Origin: Anaerolineales bacterium
Lineage (GTDB): Bacteria > Chloroflexota > Anaerolineae > JAAEKA01
DNA length: 64,000 nt
Direction: 5' to 3'
Assembly (NCBI GenBank): GCA_020634615.1
Contig: JACKBI010000006.1
Coordinates: 186,001 to 250,000, forward strand
This document shows, one piece after another, positions 26,541 to 34,820 of the stretch; position 1 is the first letter of the stretch, and the number at the start of each line of letters is the position of its first letter. A program made the position numbers and the translations under genes. The notes beneath the pieces were generated by a model, which was not told the DNA's origin, made no database searches, and was given only the letters and a program-made list of their open reading frames with translations.

Positions 26541-28156
26541 GACAGTACCTCCGGGGTCGGATGCATGGCCAGCGCCTCCCCCTTTGCTGTGCGTGCACGG
26601 GCGGGCGCGCGCACGTAGAAAGACGCCACGACACTGTAAATGACCCATCCTGTAATCACGGCCATCAGTAGTTTGCTGCCCAGGGTTGGCCACAAGTCAG
26701 GGAAGTTGTATGGCAGGAAGAGCGGCAGCGGCGAGTAGATGGTGTACCAGATGAACGCCAGCCACGCCAGCCACAGCAAACCGAAGAGCAGTGCGCTGCG
26801 TCGCAGCCGTGTAGCGCGTACGCGCCGACCCGTGTGAATCTGCCAGCCGCTGCGCATGGCGCTGAACAACAGGGCCAGTGCGAGGATGCCGGCCAGCGCA
26901 GCCGACGCGACGCCGATCACATCGAAGCGCGGGTCTGGGGGTTGCTCACTGTGCACAGCCGGGCCAAAGGTCGCATCCGACCACAGGCCGAGGATACTGA
27001 TGTGCAGTGGCGCGGCGCGGCTGGAATTCGAAGCGACGACCAAGCCGGTGCGTCTGGTGGTGTCGAGGAAGTAGTACGCCGTCCAGCCGGTGTTGGCGCC
27101 CGAATGCGAGATAGCCGGCTCGCCAACGTCCCTGCCGATTCCATATCCCAGACCGTACCCGCCGTCTGTGGCGGGTTGCGCGTGGGTCATCTCTCGAACA
27201 GACTCCGGCTGCAGCACGCCGCGGCCAACGGGCTCGCCGTTGGGGCCCGGCACGGCTGCAACGAGAAAGCGTGCGAAGTCCTCCACAGTTGCAATCTCGC
27301 TGCCGATACCCTGCACGGCAAGCTGGCGCTTTTCAAGCGGCTGTATCTCATTGCCGTACGGCGTCGGCGCTCTGGCCGCCAGTTCCGGCGTCCACGCCCA
27401 CCGGATGCTCACCGCGCCCAGCGGATCGGTGATCTCACGCTGCACGAACGATGCGAACGGTTCGCCGGTCACGTCCTCAAGCACCATCTGTGCCACGGTG
27501 TAGCCTGCGCCGGAGTACTTGAAGCCCGCACCTGGCTCAGCTACTAATTCGGCGCGGCCACTGGAGTAGTCGCCTGTTTCCAACGCCTCGGCCAGTCCTT
27601 CAAGGATGTGGCGCTCCTCCAGCACTCGTACGGGATCGGGCAGTTTGGCGCGCCGCGAGCTGTAGTCCACGTAACCATGGATGTTAAACCCGGCCGTGTG
27701 GCTGAGCAAGCGGCGCAACGTCACCTGGCTGGCGTCGTACCGGTCCGACGTGACCTGCCAGCGCTTCAGGTAGCTGTTGACGGGCGCATCCAGATCGACC
27801 TTGTCCTGCTCGACCAGTTTCATCACTGCCCAGGCAGTCAGCGCCTTGCCATTGGAACCGTGCTCGAGAAGCATGTCCGGCTGCATCGCGCGGCCGCTGC
27901 CGACATCCGCCATCCCGTACGCCTGCGTCCATACCACCTCGCCGTTCTCGATGTAGGACACCACAGACCCGGGCACGCCGTATTTCGCCAGCAAGTCGGG
28001 CATCCGCTCCTCCAGCAGCACGGAGAAAGGGTCACCGGCGCGCGCTCGTGACACGGAAGGGAGAGCGGCCGCGGCAGCCATTGCCGCCAGCAGCACCACT
28101 ACCGCAGCGGTGCAGAACCGCAGTGCGCGCCGGGAAACGGAGGTCATACGGGTCAT
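26537..28156 (-). CDS. membrane-tethered serine hydrolase, second copy
   Basis: A 539-residue paralogue of the next gene with the same plan: signal peptide, beta-lactamase-fold domain, about four C-terminal TM helices. S-x-x-K is present in EHGSNGKALTAWAVM and H-x-G in ISHSGANTG. The YxN motif is changed to KYSGAGYTVAQ (Gly where Asn is usual), so its catalytic behaviour may differ. The ATG at 28156 overlaps the upstream stop as ATGA; a much longer in-frame reading is only an overlap with the upstream gene. All three genes from 28905 to 24978 are coupled this way, so they should be made in fixed ratio. Confidence 0.85.
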   Translation of the reverse strand: MTRMTSVSRRALRFCTAAVVVLLAAMAAAAALPSVSRARAGDPFSVLLEERMPDLLAKYGVPGSVVSYIENGEVVWTQAYGMADVGSGRAMQPDMLLEHGSNGKALTAWAVMKLVEQDKVDLDAPVNSYLKRWQVTSDRYDASQVTLRRLLSHTAGFNIHGYVDYSSRRAKLPDPVRVLEERHILEGLAEALETGDYSSGRAELVAEPGAGFKYSGAGYTVAQMVLEDVTGEPFASFVQREITDPLGAVSIRWAWTPELAARAPTPYGNEIQPLEKRQLAVQGIGSEIATVEDFARFLVAAVPGPNGEPVGRGVLQPESVREMTHAQPATDGGYGLGYGIGRDVGEPAISHSGANTGWTAYYFLDTTRRTGLVVASNSSRAAPLHISILGLWSDATFGPAVHSEQPPDPRFDVIGVASAALAGILALALLFSAMRSGWQIHTGRRVRATRLRRSALLFGLLWLAWLAFIWYTIYSPLPLFLPYNFPDLWPTLGSKLLMAVITGWVIYSVVASFYVRAPARARTAKGEALAMHPTPEVLS

Positions 28157-28905
28157 CCCTGGGCCGGGGCGATCAGCATCGTCTGCTGGCCGGCCGTTGC
28201 CGCGGCTTCGTTCTGCCGCCGGCGCAGCGACACGATGACCAGGATCGACAGCGCCAGCACCAGCGCGTTCCAGACCATGTAGTTGACGAGGCCGGGCGTC
28301 GTCAACACCCAGCCCAGGTCCCACGCGCTGATGACGCCGCCGGCGATACTCATCACGCCATTGAGGATCATCAGCACGGCCGTGGCGCGCTCGATGCGGT
28401 TGCGGTTGAACACTGGCGCCGCCAGCATGGTTGCGATGCCGAGAAAGGCGTAGCCCCACATCTCGATGGCCCAGCACAGCGACAGCGGATTGGCCAGCGA
28501 AAAGGTCGTGATGGCCGGGTCGAACTGCGGGCTGTAGGCGCGGGCCAGCGCGGGCACAAAAGTGGTCTGATTGATGTAGTTGAAGAAGATCAACGTGGCG
28601 AAGATAGCGGTGAAGACCACCGCGATCAGTGTTTGCGTCTTGAGGCGCTCCTCGGCGATCTGGTGCAGCGCGGTCATCAGCACCACGTAGCCGCTTACCA
28701 GCAGAAAGCCGCAGAAAAAGGGCAACGTCTGGATCGGATGGTAGTTCTGGACGTAAGCTGCCGGCCCCTGCCACGGCCCCGACGACTGGACGGCGGACAC
28801 GAGGAGCAGGCCCAGTGGGCCGGAGAGCAGAATACCGGCGACTGTCAACGCAGCGCCGACGATCCCGGTTCGCAGGTTTCGGGCGGTAACAAGCGAGTCG
28901 TTCAT
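28153..28905 (-). CDS. multi-TM membrane protein, unknown (first gene of hydrolase operon)
   Basis: A 250-residue hydrophobic protein with about six segments (VGAALTVAGILLSGPLGLLL; LPFFCGFLLVSGYVVLMTAL; IAVVFTAIFATLIFF; a later MWGYAFLGIATMLAAPVF). The family is not recognised. The start ATG at 28905 was chosen; a GTG at 28965 is in frame, but its extension is hydrophilic and weakly supported. The stop overlaps the downstream hydrolase ATG (ATGA). The constant pairing with two hydrolases suggests an accessory membrane role. Confidence 0.55.
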   Translation of the reverse strand: MNDSLVTARNLRTGIVGAALTVAGILLSGPLGLLLVSAVQSSGPWQGPAAYVQNYHPIQTLPFFCGFLLVSGYVVLMTALHQIAEERLKTQTLIAVVFTAIFATLIFFNYINQTTFVPALARAYSPQFDPAITTFSLANPLSLCWAIEMWGYAFLGIATMLAAPVFNRNRIERATAVLMILNGVMSIAGGVISAWDLGWVLTTPGLVNYMVWNALVLALSILVIVSLRRRQNEAAATAGQQTMLIAPAQG

Positions 28906-28965
28906 GAGATCAGTTGGACCTTTCGAGAGATGATTAACCGACGTTCCAGAGAATTGAGCGTTCAC

Positions 28966-29305
28966 AGCCGGAGAGTTGCCAGGATTTACAGGATTGGCAG
29001 GATTTGTCTGGTTCTACTGGATTCTGTGGTTGCAGGAGGTTGTCGTTGCAAAGGGCGCTCGCAGAGGCTTTCCATTTCGCTCCGCTCCGGGGTGCTACGC
29101 AAAGCTATCCGGCTACCCGCTCCGGGGCGCAAGCAGCGAGATGAAAGCCCGCTGGGCGACGGAATCCGCAGGCCCGAAGGGCCTTTCACGTCGTAGCCCG
29201 ATCCGTTATACGGTCGGGCGGCCGCTTCTGCGTCCGGGTATTTCCAAATCCTGTAAATCCTGTTAATCCTGTCCAAACAGTATCTCCTGGTTCTTGCCGT
29301 ACAGC
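28966..29305. repeat. 340-base gap with inverted 9-mer arrays
   Basis: Nothing gene-like is supported here. At the left (28980-29005) three units of CAGGATTTA/CAGGATTGG/CAGGATTTG run on the + strand; at the right (29246-29274) the reverse complement AAATCCTGT/AAATCCTGT/TAATCCTGT occurs. Between these inverted arrays is about 240 bases of GC-rich sequence with a hairpin near 29197-29221 (GCCCGATCCG / CGGTCGGGC). A - strand reading frame over the whole stretch starts inside one array and looks spurious. Confidence 0.65.
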
Positions 29306-30193
29306 CTAAGCAGAAGTCAGAGGCGCGATGGTTTCCAGCACGAGTCGGCTGATCGCCTGCTCTGCCGCTTCGGGATAGGAATACTGCCAGGCGGCGGCTG
29401 TTTGGAGGGCCAGCCAGCGGAACGTGTCCATCGTTGCCAGCAAAGCGCGCGCGATATCCTGGGCATCGTAGTGGGCAAAGCAGCCGCGCAGCTCGATCAC
29501 GGCCCGTGGATCAGCCCATTCTTCCAGAAAGCGGCCGCGCATCCAGGTGTCCACGGCCGGGCCGCGCGTGGCCAGCGTGTGCCACTCCAGCAGCTGGTGC
29601 AGAAGCGCCTTGAGGCGTCCATCACATCCCGACTTGGCCCACCACAGCTCGCCCCGTCGCAGATGGCGGGCGGTCCAGAGCGTGTGATACCAGAAGTCGT
29701 GTACGGCGTTGAGATACTCATCCTGCGCGGGCTGTTGCAGCAGCGGTGTATGGGGCAGTGGCATACGGCTGACCTGGCCTAACAGCCCATCCTTGTCCAC
29801 CAAAATGCGATAGCCGCGCCGCATTACGTCGGCCATGTCGCGCGGAATCCCGTTGGCGATAATGGCAGAAAGCCACGCGACCGGATTGAGCGCGAAGTCG
29901 ACGTCCAGGCCGCCAGCGTAAAGCACGCGCCGCTCCCACGCTGCGCCGTCTGGCGTTCGTTCCACAAAATTCAGCCAGACCGGAGCTATCTGTTCGGCCC
30001 AACCGCCATGGGTCACGTAGGGTTCTACGTCAGCGACGAAGACCAGGATGTCCAGATCAGACCATTGATCAGCTGGGTGGTCGGTGCGGGCACGGGAACC
30101 AATGATCACCGCTGCCCGCAGATCTGGTTCATGCGTCGCCCAGGTCACGAAATTCTCTGTGAGTCGTTCATAGGTGGGCAGATCGTCATGCAT
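29306..30193 (-). CDS. ANT(6)-like aminoglycoside nucleotidyltransferase family protein
   Basis: A 295-residue enzyme of the pol-beta nucleotidyltransferase superfamily, closest in pattern to aminoglycoside 6-adenylyltransferases. Signatures are the GS loop VIIGSRARTDHPADQWSD with the metal-binding pair in WSDLDILVFVADV, and the third acidic residue in GLDVDFALNPV. Length fits the family (about 285-300). The ATG at 30193 overlaps the stop of the upstream methyltransferase by 8 bases. Whether it inactivates an antibiotic or modifies another amine or sugar is not shown; many chromosomal homologues have no resistance phenotype. Confidence 0.8.
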   Translation of the reverse strand: MHDDLPTYERLTENFVTWATHEPDLRAAVIIGSRARTDHPADQWSDLDILVFVADVEPYVTHGGWAEQIAPVWLNFVERTPDGAAWERRVLYAGGLDVDFALNPVAWLSAIIANGIPRDMADVMRRGYRILVDKDGLLGQVSRMPLPHTPLLQQPAQDEYLNAVHDFWYHTLWTARHLRRGELWWAKSGCDGRLKALLHQLLEWHTLATRGPAVDTWMRGRFLEEWADPRAVIELRGCFAHYDAQDIARALLATMDTFRWLALQTAAAWQYSYPEAAEQAISRLVLETIAPLTSA

Positions 30194-31040
30194 GATTCGT
30201 TTCCCCGGAGAAGTAATCCGACTTTTGCGCCGTCACATACCAGTTGTGCGGCATATCTGGCATGGTGACGGGGATGACCGGGAGCACCCAGCGACCGTGG
30301 TTGGCATCGGGCGCGCCGGCCTGGGTCAGACCAGCTTGCCAGCCGCGCTCGGCCAGGAACGCCACCGGGTCATCCATCGTGCCGATCCAGGGCGCACCCG
30401 ACTGGGCTTGCATCTCGATCCAGGCTTTGGTGATCGGCGAGGTCAGCATGGGACCGTTGATGATGTCGAAGCCCAGCCAGCTTCCCGGCGCAGCCAGCGT
30501 TGTCACCTCGTCCAGCAGACGCGTCACATCCTCGCTGGGCAGGTAGAACAAGAAACCTTCCAGCAGCCAGCAGGCGGGAACGTCCGCGCTAAACCCGGCC
30601 GCCAGCAACGCTTCTCGCCACGCACCGGTCAGGTTCACGCCGACGGTGTGGCGGGAGCAGATCGGTTGCGCGCCGGCTTCACCAAGGATCGCGTTCTTGT
30701 AGGCCAGGATGTCTTGACGGTCCAGTTCGAAACAGTAAGTCGCTGCCGGGAGATCCAGACGGAAGGCGCGTGTGTCCAGACCGGCCGCCAGCAGCACGAG
30801 CTGACGTACGCCTTCGTCGTGAACGATCCGCTGCACGAAGTCATCGAAGTAGCGGGTGCGCAGAACGATGGGCAGGATGCTTGCCGGTGGTCGCTGGGCA
30901 ATCCAACCGGCGCCGATGTCACCGGCCAGGGCTTCTGCCCACGGGTCATTGAAGAGACGATCCAGGCCGGCGCTTTCCAGCGCGCGGACACTGGCCGTCC
31001 AGTAGGCGGTCGATTCCAGTTGATTGGTAGCTGTGCTCAT
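30186..31040 (-). CDS. PPM1/LCMT-type SAM methyltransferase
   Basis: A 284-residue methyltransferase of the leucine carboxyl methyltransferase / TIGR00027 group, often O-methylating carboxyls in secondary metabolism. Family marks are LRTRYFDDFV, VLLAAGLDTRAFRLDLP (motif I) and YCFELDRQDILAYKNAIL (acidic motif II). The ATG at 31040 is chosen because AAAGGAACG lies just before it; the longer frame reads into the spacer repeat. It overlaps the nucleotidyltransferase gene by 8 bases, so the two are coupled. Confidence 0.85.
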   Translation of the reverse strand: MSTATNQLESTAYWTASVRALESAGLDRLFNDPWAEALAGDIGAGWIAQRPPASILPIVLRTRYFDDFVQRIVHDEGVRQLVLLAAGLDTRAFRLDLPAATYCFELDRQDILAYKNAILGEAGAQPICSRHTVGVNLTGAWREALLAAGFSADVPACWLLEGFLFYLPSEDVTRLLDEVTTLAAPGSWLGFDIINGPMLTSPITKAWIEMQAQSGAPWIGTMDDPVAFLAERGWQAGLTQAGAPDANHGRWVLPVIPVTMPDMPHNWYVTAQKSDYFSGETNHA

Positions 31041-31080
31041 TATCGTTCCTTTACCGTGAGTATCCCGTCCTCGCTGTTGC

Positions 31081-31145
31081 GCCATTCCCGCGGAGGTGGA
31101 AATCCACGCTTGACGAGCACGGGACTCCCGCGGAGGCGAGAGTGA
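31081..31145. repeat. direct repeat with TCCCGCGGAGG motif
   Basis: TCCCGCGGAGG occurs at 31086-31096 and 31126-31136, 40 bases apart, with nearby AAATCCACGCTTGACGAG. It resembles the dispersed intergenic palindromes of the ATTCCCGC type; a related palindrome, ATTCCC / GGGAAT, is at 47859-47878. Confidence 0.45.
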
Positions 31146-31167
31146 CGGTGAGTAACTATCTTCTTCC

Positions 31168-32337
31168 TCAGCTTCCGCCGCAGCAGAGGCTCTCAGCCCT
31201 GCCCGGCGCCAGCGTACCCTCGGCCACCATGCGTATGATGAAGTCCTGGTAGCTCTCGCCGTTCTGCGGAAAGTCCTGCTGCTCCATCAGCGCGACCAGA
31301 ACGCGCGCCAGCACGTGCATGCCGCCGTCCTCCGTCCAGGTCCAGCGTTGCCCCAGTCCGAGACTTTCCTCGATGCGCTGCTCCAGCGCGCGCACCGAAT
31401 CCTCGGCTACGTAGTCGGGCCAGTTGTTGTAGCCATATTTCGGGTCGCGCGCGGCGAACGCTTCGCTCAGGAACGGGTCCTCCTTGACAGCGTTGGCTGC
31501 CTCCCAGAAAGCCGGGTCGGTGTTGTTGAACGGGTTGTGCAGCAGCTCGTGGACCGTCGTGCGAACAACGCCGACGTCCGAATCTTCGGGTACTGTCGCC
31601 AGGCTGGTTCCGATCAGATGATGGCCGTAGGGCCAGAGAAAATGGATCAGGTAAATGGTGACCTGGTCGCTCGGCAGTCCGAATCCCAGGTGCTGTTCGA
31701 TCACGGGTACTATGTTCCAGTCGCGCACCGCAGCATAGATGCGGTCGATTTCCTGTTGGATCTGGCTTTCATTGCCTCCCTGCCAGTATCCGGCGAAATC
31801 GGCGTCCTTGAGAAACTGGAAGACGACGCGCAGACTGGGCACTGTCTGCTCGAACATCTGCCAACCCTGGTCGCCATAGTAGACGTTGATCTCGACCAGA
31901 CTGCGGTCGTAGTCTTGCAAAGCTTTGCGGATCAGATCGGGATCTGCGGTCAGGGCGAGCAAGTCATCCAGAGTTTCTGCGTTGCCTGCCAGGAAAAACG
32001 ACATCAGGAAACCGGACAAATGCGCGTGCAGCGTCTGGTCGCGGAAGTTAGCCAGCGCTGCCAGTGCATCCTTTACCTCAGCTGTCATCAGCAGCTCGAA
32101 GTGGCGCAGGTCGGCCAGGTAGTGCCCTCGCGCCAGCGGGTCGCCGGTCAGCGCATTCAGGAATGCGATCGCTTCGAACGCCTCCGAGTCGCGGACGACC
32201 CAGTTGGTCTGCGTGTGGCGCGCCGTTGGCAGCGGCCGGATGGAGAGTCCGCAGCCGGCCAGCAGCATAGAGACCGCCAGCAGGCCGGCAATGGCTTTGT
32301 TCAACCGGCGAACTTTCGGTGATTTCAGGCGTCTCAT
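31168..32337 (-). CDS. HEXXH lipoprotein, putative metallopeptidase
   Basis: A 389-residue lipoprotein (signal peptide, lipobox SMLLAGC). The main feature is a gluzincin-like motif TVHELLHNPFN (His263, Glu264, His267), with Glu-rich helices about 30-50 residues later (YVAEDSVRALEQRIEESLG) that could supply the third zinc ligand. No named family is recognised. The ATG at 32337 overlaps the upstream stop as ATGA, and the alternative longer frame overlaps that gene by 370 bases. It is translationally coupled to the DUF6544-like protein. Peptidase activity is inferred from the motif only. Confidence 0.7.
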   Translation of the reverse strand: MRRLKSPKVRRLNKAIAGLLAVSMLLAGCGLSIRPLPTARHTQTNWVVRDSEAFEAIAFLNALTGDPLARGHYLADLRHFELLMTAEVKDALAALANFRDQTLHAHLSGFLMSFFLAGNAETLDDLLALTADPDLIRKALQDYDRSLVEINVYYGDQGWQMFEQTVPSLRVVFQFLKDADFAGYWQGGNESQIQQEIDRIYAAVRDWNIVPVIEQHLGFGLPSDQVTIYLIHFLWPYGHHLIGTSLATVPEDSDVGVVRTTVHELLHNPFNNTDPAFWEAANAVKEDPFLSEAFAARDPKYGYNNWPDYVAEDSVRALEQRIEESLGLGQRWTWTEDGGMHVLARVLVALMEQQDFPQNGESYQDFIIRMVAEGTLAPGRAESLCCGGS

Positions 32338-33164
32338 TGGCGTCCCTCGCGGATAGCCTGACTGACATCGACGTTGACCTCGATGTCCTCGACGGTGAAC
32401 ACCGCCCACGGCTTGCCCTGGTCGAACCAGGTGACCGCGCCTGTCGCCGGTATTTGGTAGCCGCCGATATCCGTCCAGTTCGACGACTCGTTGATCCACA
32501 GCGTCTTGGCAGCGCTCTTCGAGTCTTTGTAACGCATCGATTCCAACAGGCGCAGCCGACCGCTTTCCGGGTCGAAATGGGCGACGAAGGTCTGCTCGCC
32601 ATCGCCGAACGGCACGACCAGCAACGCCGTCTCGTCGTCCACTGCTTCCCAGCGCACGCGCGGATCGGTGACCCACAGCGAGGGCAGCCAGGCGTACTCG
32701 GCCCACAGGCTGAGGTTGGCGGCCTGATCGACCTGTGGGCCTTGGTCGCTCAGCCCCATGGGCAGCGACAGCCGGCTCATGCCGTCCAGGTAATGCTCGT
32801 TGCCCACACCAAACTTCTGGCCAAACCAGGTCATCTCGAAGTAGTGGCGGTAGTCCTGGCCGGCCTGATGGTAGAAGCGGAAGCGGGCCGGTATCTTCAG
32901 GCCGCCGACGGGCGACATGGTGGCGCGCCCGCTGATCACTGCCGAGTCGATCACGGGAACCTGGTCCCCGCCGTAGACCTGGCGGAAGTAGCGTTCGACC
33001 GGCGCCGGCAAGCCTGCGGGCAACTGAACGGTTTTCGGCGCGGGCGCTTCACTGCCGAAAGCCGGCAGCGGCTGTGGCTTGATTCGAAATCCCAGCCAGC
33101 CGAGGAACAACAAGGCGGCAACAACAGCGATAATGACGAGAATGATCTTCACAGCGTTCTCCAT
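32334..33164 (-). CDS. DUF6544-like membrane-anchored protein
   Basis: A 276-residue protein with one N-terminal TM helix (IILVIIAVVAALLFLGWLGF) and an extracytoplasmic domain. The motif LPAPVERYFRQVYGGDQVPV is typical of the DUF6544/DUF6920 group, and the remainder is beta-rich (MSRLSLPMGL, TALLVVPFGDGEQTFVAHFD). Function unknown. Its stop overlaps the ATG of the HEXXH lipoprotein, so the two may form one envelope-facing unit. Confidence 0.7.
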   Translation of the reverse strand: MENAVKIILVIIAVVAALLFLGWLGFRIKPQPLPAFGSEAPAPKTVQLPAGLPAPVERYFRQVYGGDQVPVIDSAVISGRATMSPVGGLKIPARFRFYHQAGQDYRHYFEMTWFGQKFGVGNEHYLDGMSRLSLPMGLSDQGPQVDQAANLSLWAEYAWLPSLWVTDPRVRWEAVDDETALLVVPFGDGEQTFVAHFDPESGRLRLLESMRYKDSKSAAKTLWINESSNWTDIGGYQIPATGAVTWFDQGKPWAVFTVEDIEVNVDVSQAIREGRQ

Positions 33165-33271
33165 GGCGGTTTTCTCAATGAGCGTCCTTTGCGCACGACT
33201 CGCTCCGGTCTCGATACGGCTGGAGAAACCAGCCTACACGGCGACAGGCTCAGTGCGACGCTCGACCTGTG

Positions 33272-33874
33272 CTAGGCAGCAACAACCCAAGCAAGGAACA
33301 GATCGTCGCCGACAAAGCACTTCTGACTCTTGCACGGCGCAAAGCAATGGCGCGCCAGCAGCCCTTCCAGATAAGCGGGCCGATGCGAGAAGATCTCGAA
33401 GCCGCCCGTGGTGTGCCGCTCGTAACCCGACCGGTCAGCCGTCAGCGTCGTCGGGACACGCGTGCTGAAGGCGAACAGGCCGCCCTTCGCCAGAACACGC
33501 CGGGCCTCGGCAAAGATGGCTTGGAGGTCGGCGACGAAGTGCAGCACGCCGCAGCATACCAGGTGGTCAAATGCGCCGACTGGGTAGGGCCAGGGTTGCT
33601 GCCGGATGTCGTGTTGTTGCAGATAGACTGCCAGCCCTTTGTCGCAGCAGAGTGCGAGCATGGCCGGCGAGAAATCCATGCCGTAGATCGCCAACCCGGC
33701 TCTGGCAAAGAGCTGCGCTGACAGCCCCGTGCCGATGCCGGCGTCCAACAGCCGCTGACCGGGCTCGATGAACTCGTAGCACAGTCCGAACAGCACATCG
33801 GTGACGTGGCTGCCGTAGGCTTCGACCTGCTGGTCATAGTCGGCCGCATAGGCGTCGTGAGGGTTGGCGTTCAT
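33272..33874 (-). CDS. class I SAM methyltransferase (small)
   Basis: A 200-residue methyltransferase. Motif I is RLLDAGIGTGLSAQLFA, motif II IYGMDFSPAMLALC, and a later VLHFVADLQAIFAEARRVL corresponds to motif III-IV. No extra domain is present. It starts 6 bases after the stop of the membrane protein gene at 33881-34789. The substrate is unknown. Confidence 0.8.
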   Translation of the reverse strand: MNANPHDAYAADYDQQVEAYGSHVTDVLFGLCYEFIEPGQRLLDAGIGTGLSAQLFARAGLAIYGMDFSPAMLALCCDKGLAVYLQQHDIRQQPWPYPVGAFDHLVCCGVLHFVADLQAIFAEARRVLAKGGLFAFSTRVPTTLTADRSGYERHTTGGFEIFSHRPAYLEGLLARHCFAPCKSQKCFVGDDLFLAWVVAA

Positions 33875-33880
33875 GGCTGG

Positions 33881-34789
33881 CTACACCTTGCGACCGGCAG
33901 ACCAAGCCTCTGCGCCCTGGCTGTCGAGGTGACGGAAAAACGAAACGGTCAGGCCGGCTGCGAAGGCACCCATGATCACCCACGAACTGACCAGGCCTAT
34001 GAACTGGCCGGGGTTGAAGGCGACGCCGGCGTTGACCTGGAAGACGGTTTGCGAAACCACGACGATGCCGATCAGCAGGCACAGGATCAGCAGCACCGGC
34101 GCGAGCAGGTAGCCTAACGGCGCGCGCCGCCGCAGCAGGACACCGGCCAGAATCGTCGCTGGGGTGATCACCGCCAGGTCGAACGCGTAGGTGAACACGG
34201 TGGTGTAGCTAGCCAGAACGGCTGGTGCGCTGCCCTGGATCATCGCCGGAATGATGTCGCTCAGCCAGATCAGGGCGGTGGCAATCCCGGCGAAAATCAG
34301 GAAGGCCGCCGTACCACGATGGTGCAGACGTGGCGAGACCCGCGCGGCCAGCGTCGGCAGGTCTATCACGGTGAATGCCAGCACGAAGGCGAACAAACTG
34401 GCCGAGAACGCCGCGGTGTAGATCAGGACCAGCGCGTTCCAGGCCGCCCCGAAAGTCAGCGAGGCGGAGTTGTACAGGAAATAGGACAGCGTGCCGGTCA
34501 GCAACAGCCCGCCTCGGAGCGAGCCACGGCGGTACCATGCGAGCGCGATCACCAGCAGTGGCAGAGCCACGAACAGCGTGGCAGCATCGGTGCCGCGGTT
34601 GCCGGCCGCTGCGATCACTGTATCCAGACGATAGATGCCGCGGCCGTAGATCTCGACGGTCTGGCCGCGCAGAGTCGAAAAGCTGAACGGACTGGCGGCA
34701 TCTTGCCAGAACAGACCAAGCCCGGCATAGACCAGGGCCAGCACTGCAACCAGGCTGGCAAGAACGATCAGAGGACGGGAAACCTTCAT
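33881..34789 (-). CDS. multi-TM membrane protein, unknown
   Basis: A 302-residue protein with about eight hydrophobic segments (PLIVLASLVAVLALVYAGLG; TLFVALPLLVIALAW; LLLTGTLSYFLYNSASLTF; ALVLIYTAAFSASLFAFVLA; FLIFAGIATALIWL; YLLAPVLLILCLLIGIVVV). No family recognised. It is followed 6 bases later by the small methyltransferase gene and is preceded by the GT39-like gene on the same strand. Confidence 0.6.
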   Translation of the reverse strand: MKVSRPLIVLASLVAVLALVYAGLGLFWQDAASPFSFSTLRGQTVEIYGRGIYRLDTVIAAAGNRGTDAATLFVALPLLVIALAWYRRGSLRGGLLLTGTLSYFLYNSASLTFGAAWNALVLIYTAAFSASLFAFVLAFTVIDLPTLAARVSPRLHHRGTAAFLIFAGIATALIWLSDIIPAMIQGSAPAVLASYTTVFTYAFDLAVITPATILAGVLLRRRAPLGYLLAPVLLILCLLIGIVVVSQTVFQVNAGVAFNPGQFIGLVSSWVIMGAFAAGLTVSFFRHLDSQGAEAWSAGRKV

Positions 34790-34820
34790 GCCTTGACTCT
34801 CATGGAAGCGTCGGGAAAAG

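Noticed and set aside
28157..28774. N-terminal extension of the serine hydrolase gene
   Set aside because: The extension lies wholly inside the gene at 28153-28905 in another frame; the start at 28156 gives an ATGA overlap and a signal peptide.
28986..29276. Small - strand open frame over the inverted-repeat gap
   Set aside because: It begins within a 9-mer array (DRINRIYRI), has no ribosome site, and has no recognisable domain.
31315..32322. Long + strand open frame opposite the HEXXH lipoprotein
   Set aside because: Antisense shadow; the - strand has a signal peptide, lipobox and ATGA coupling.
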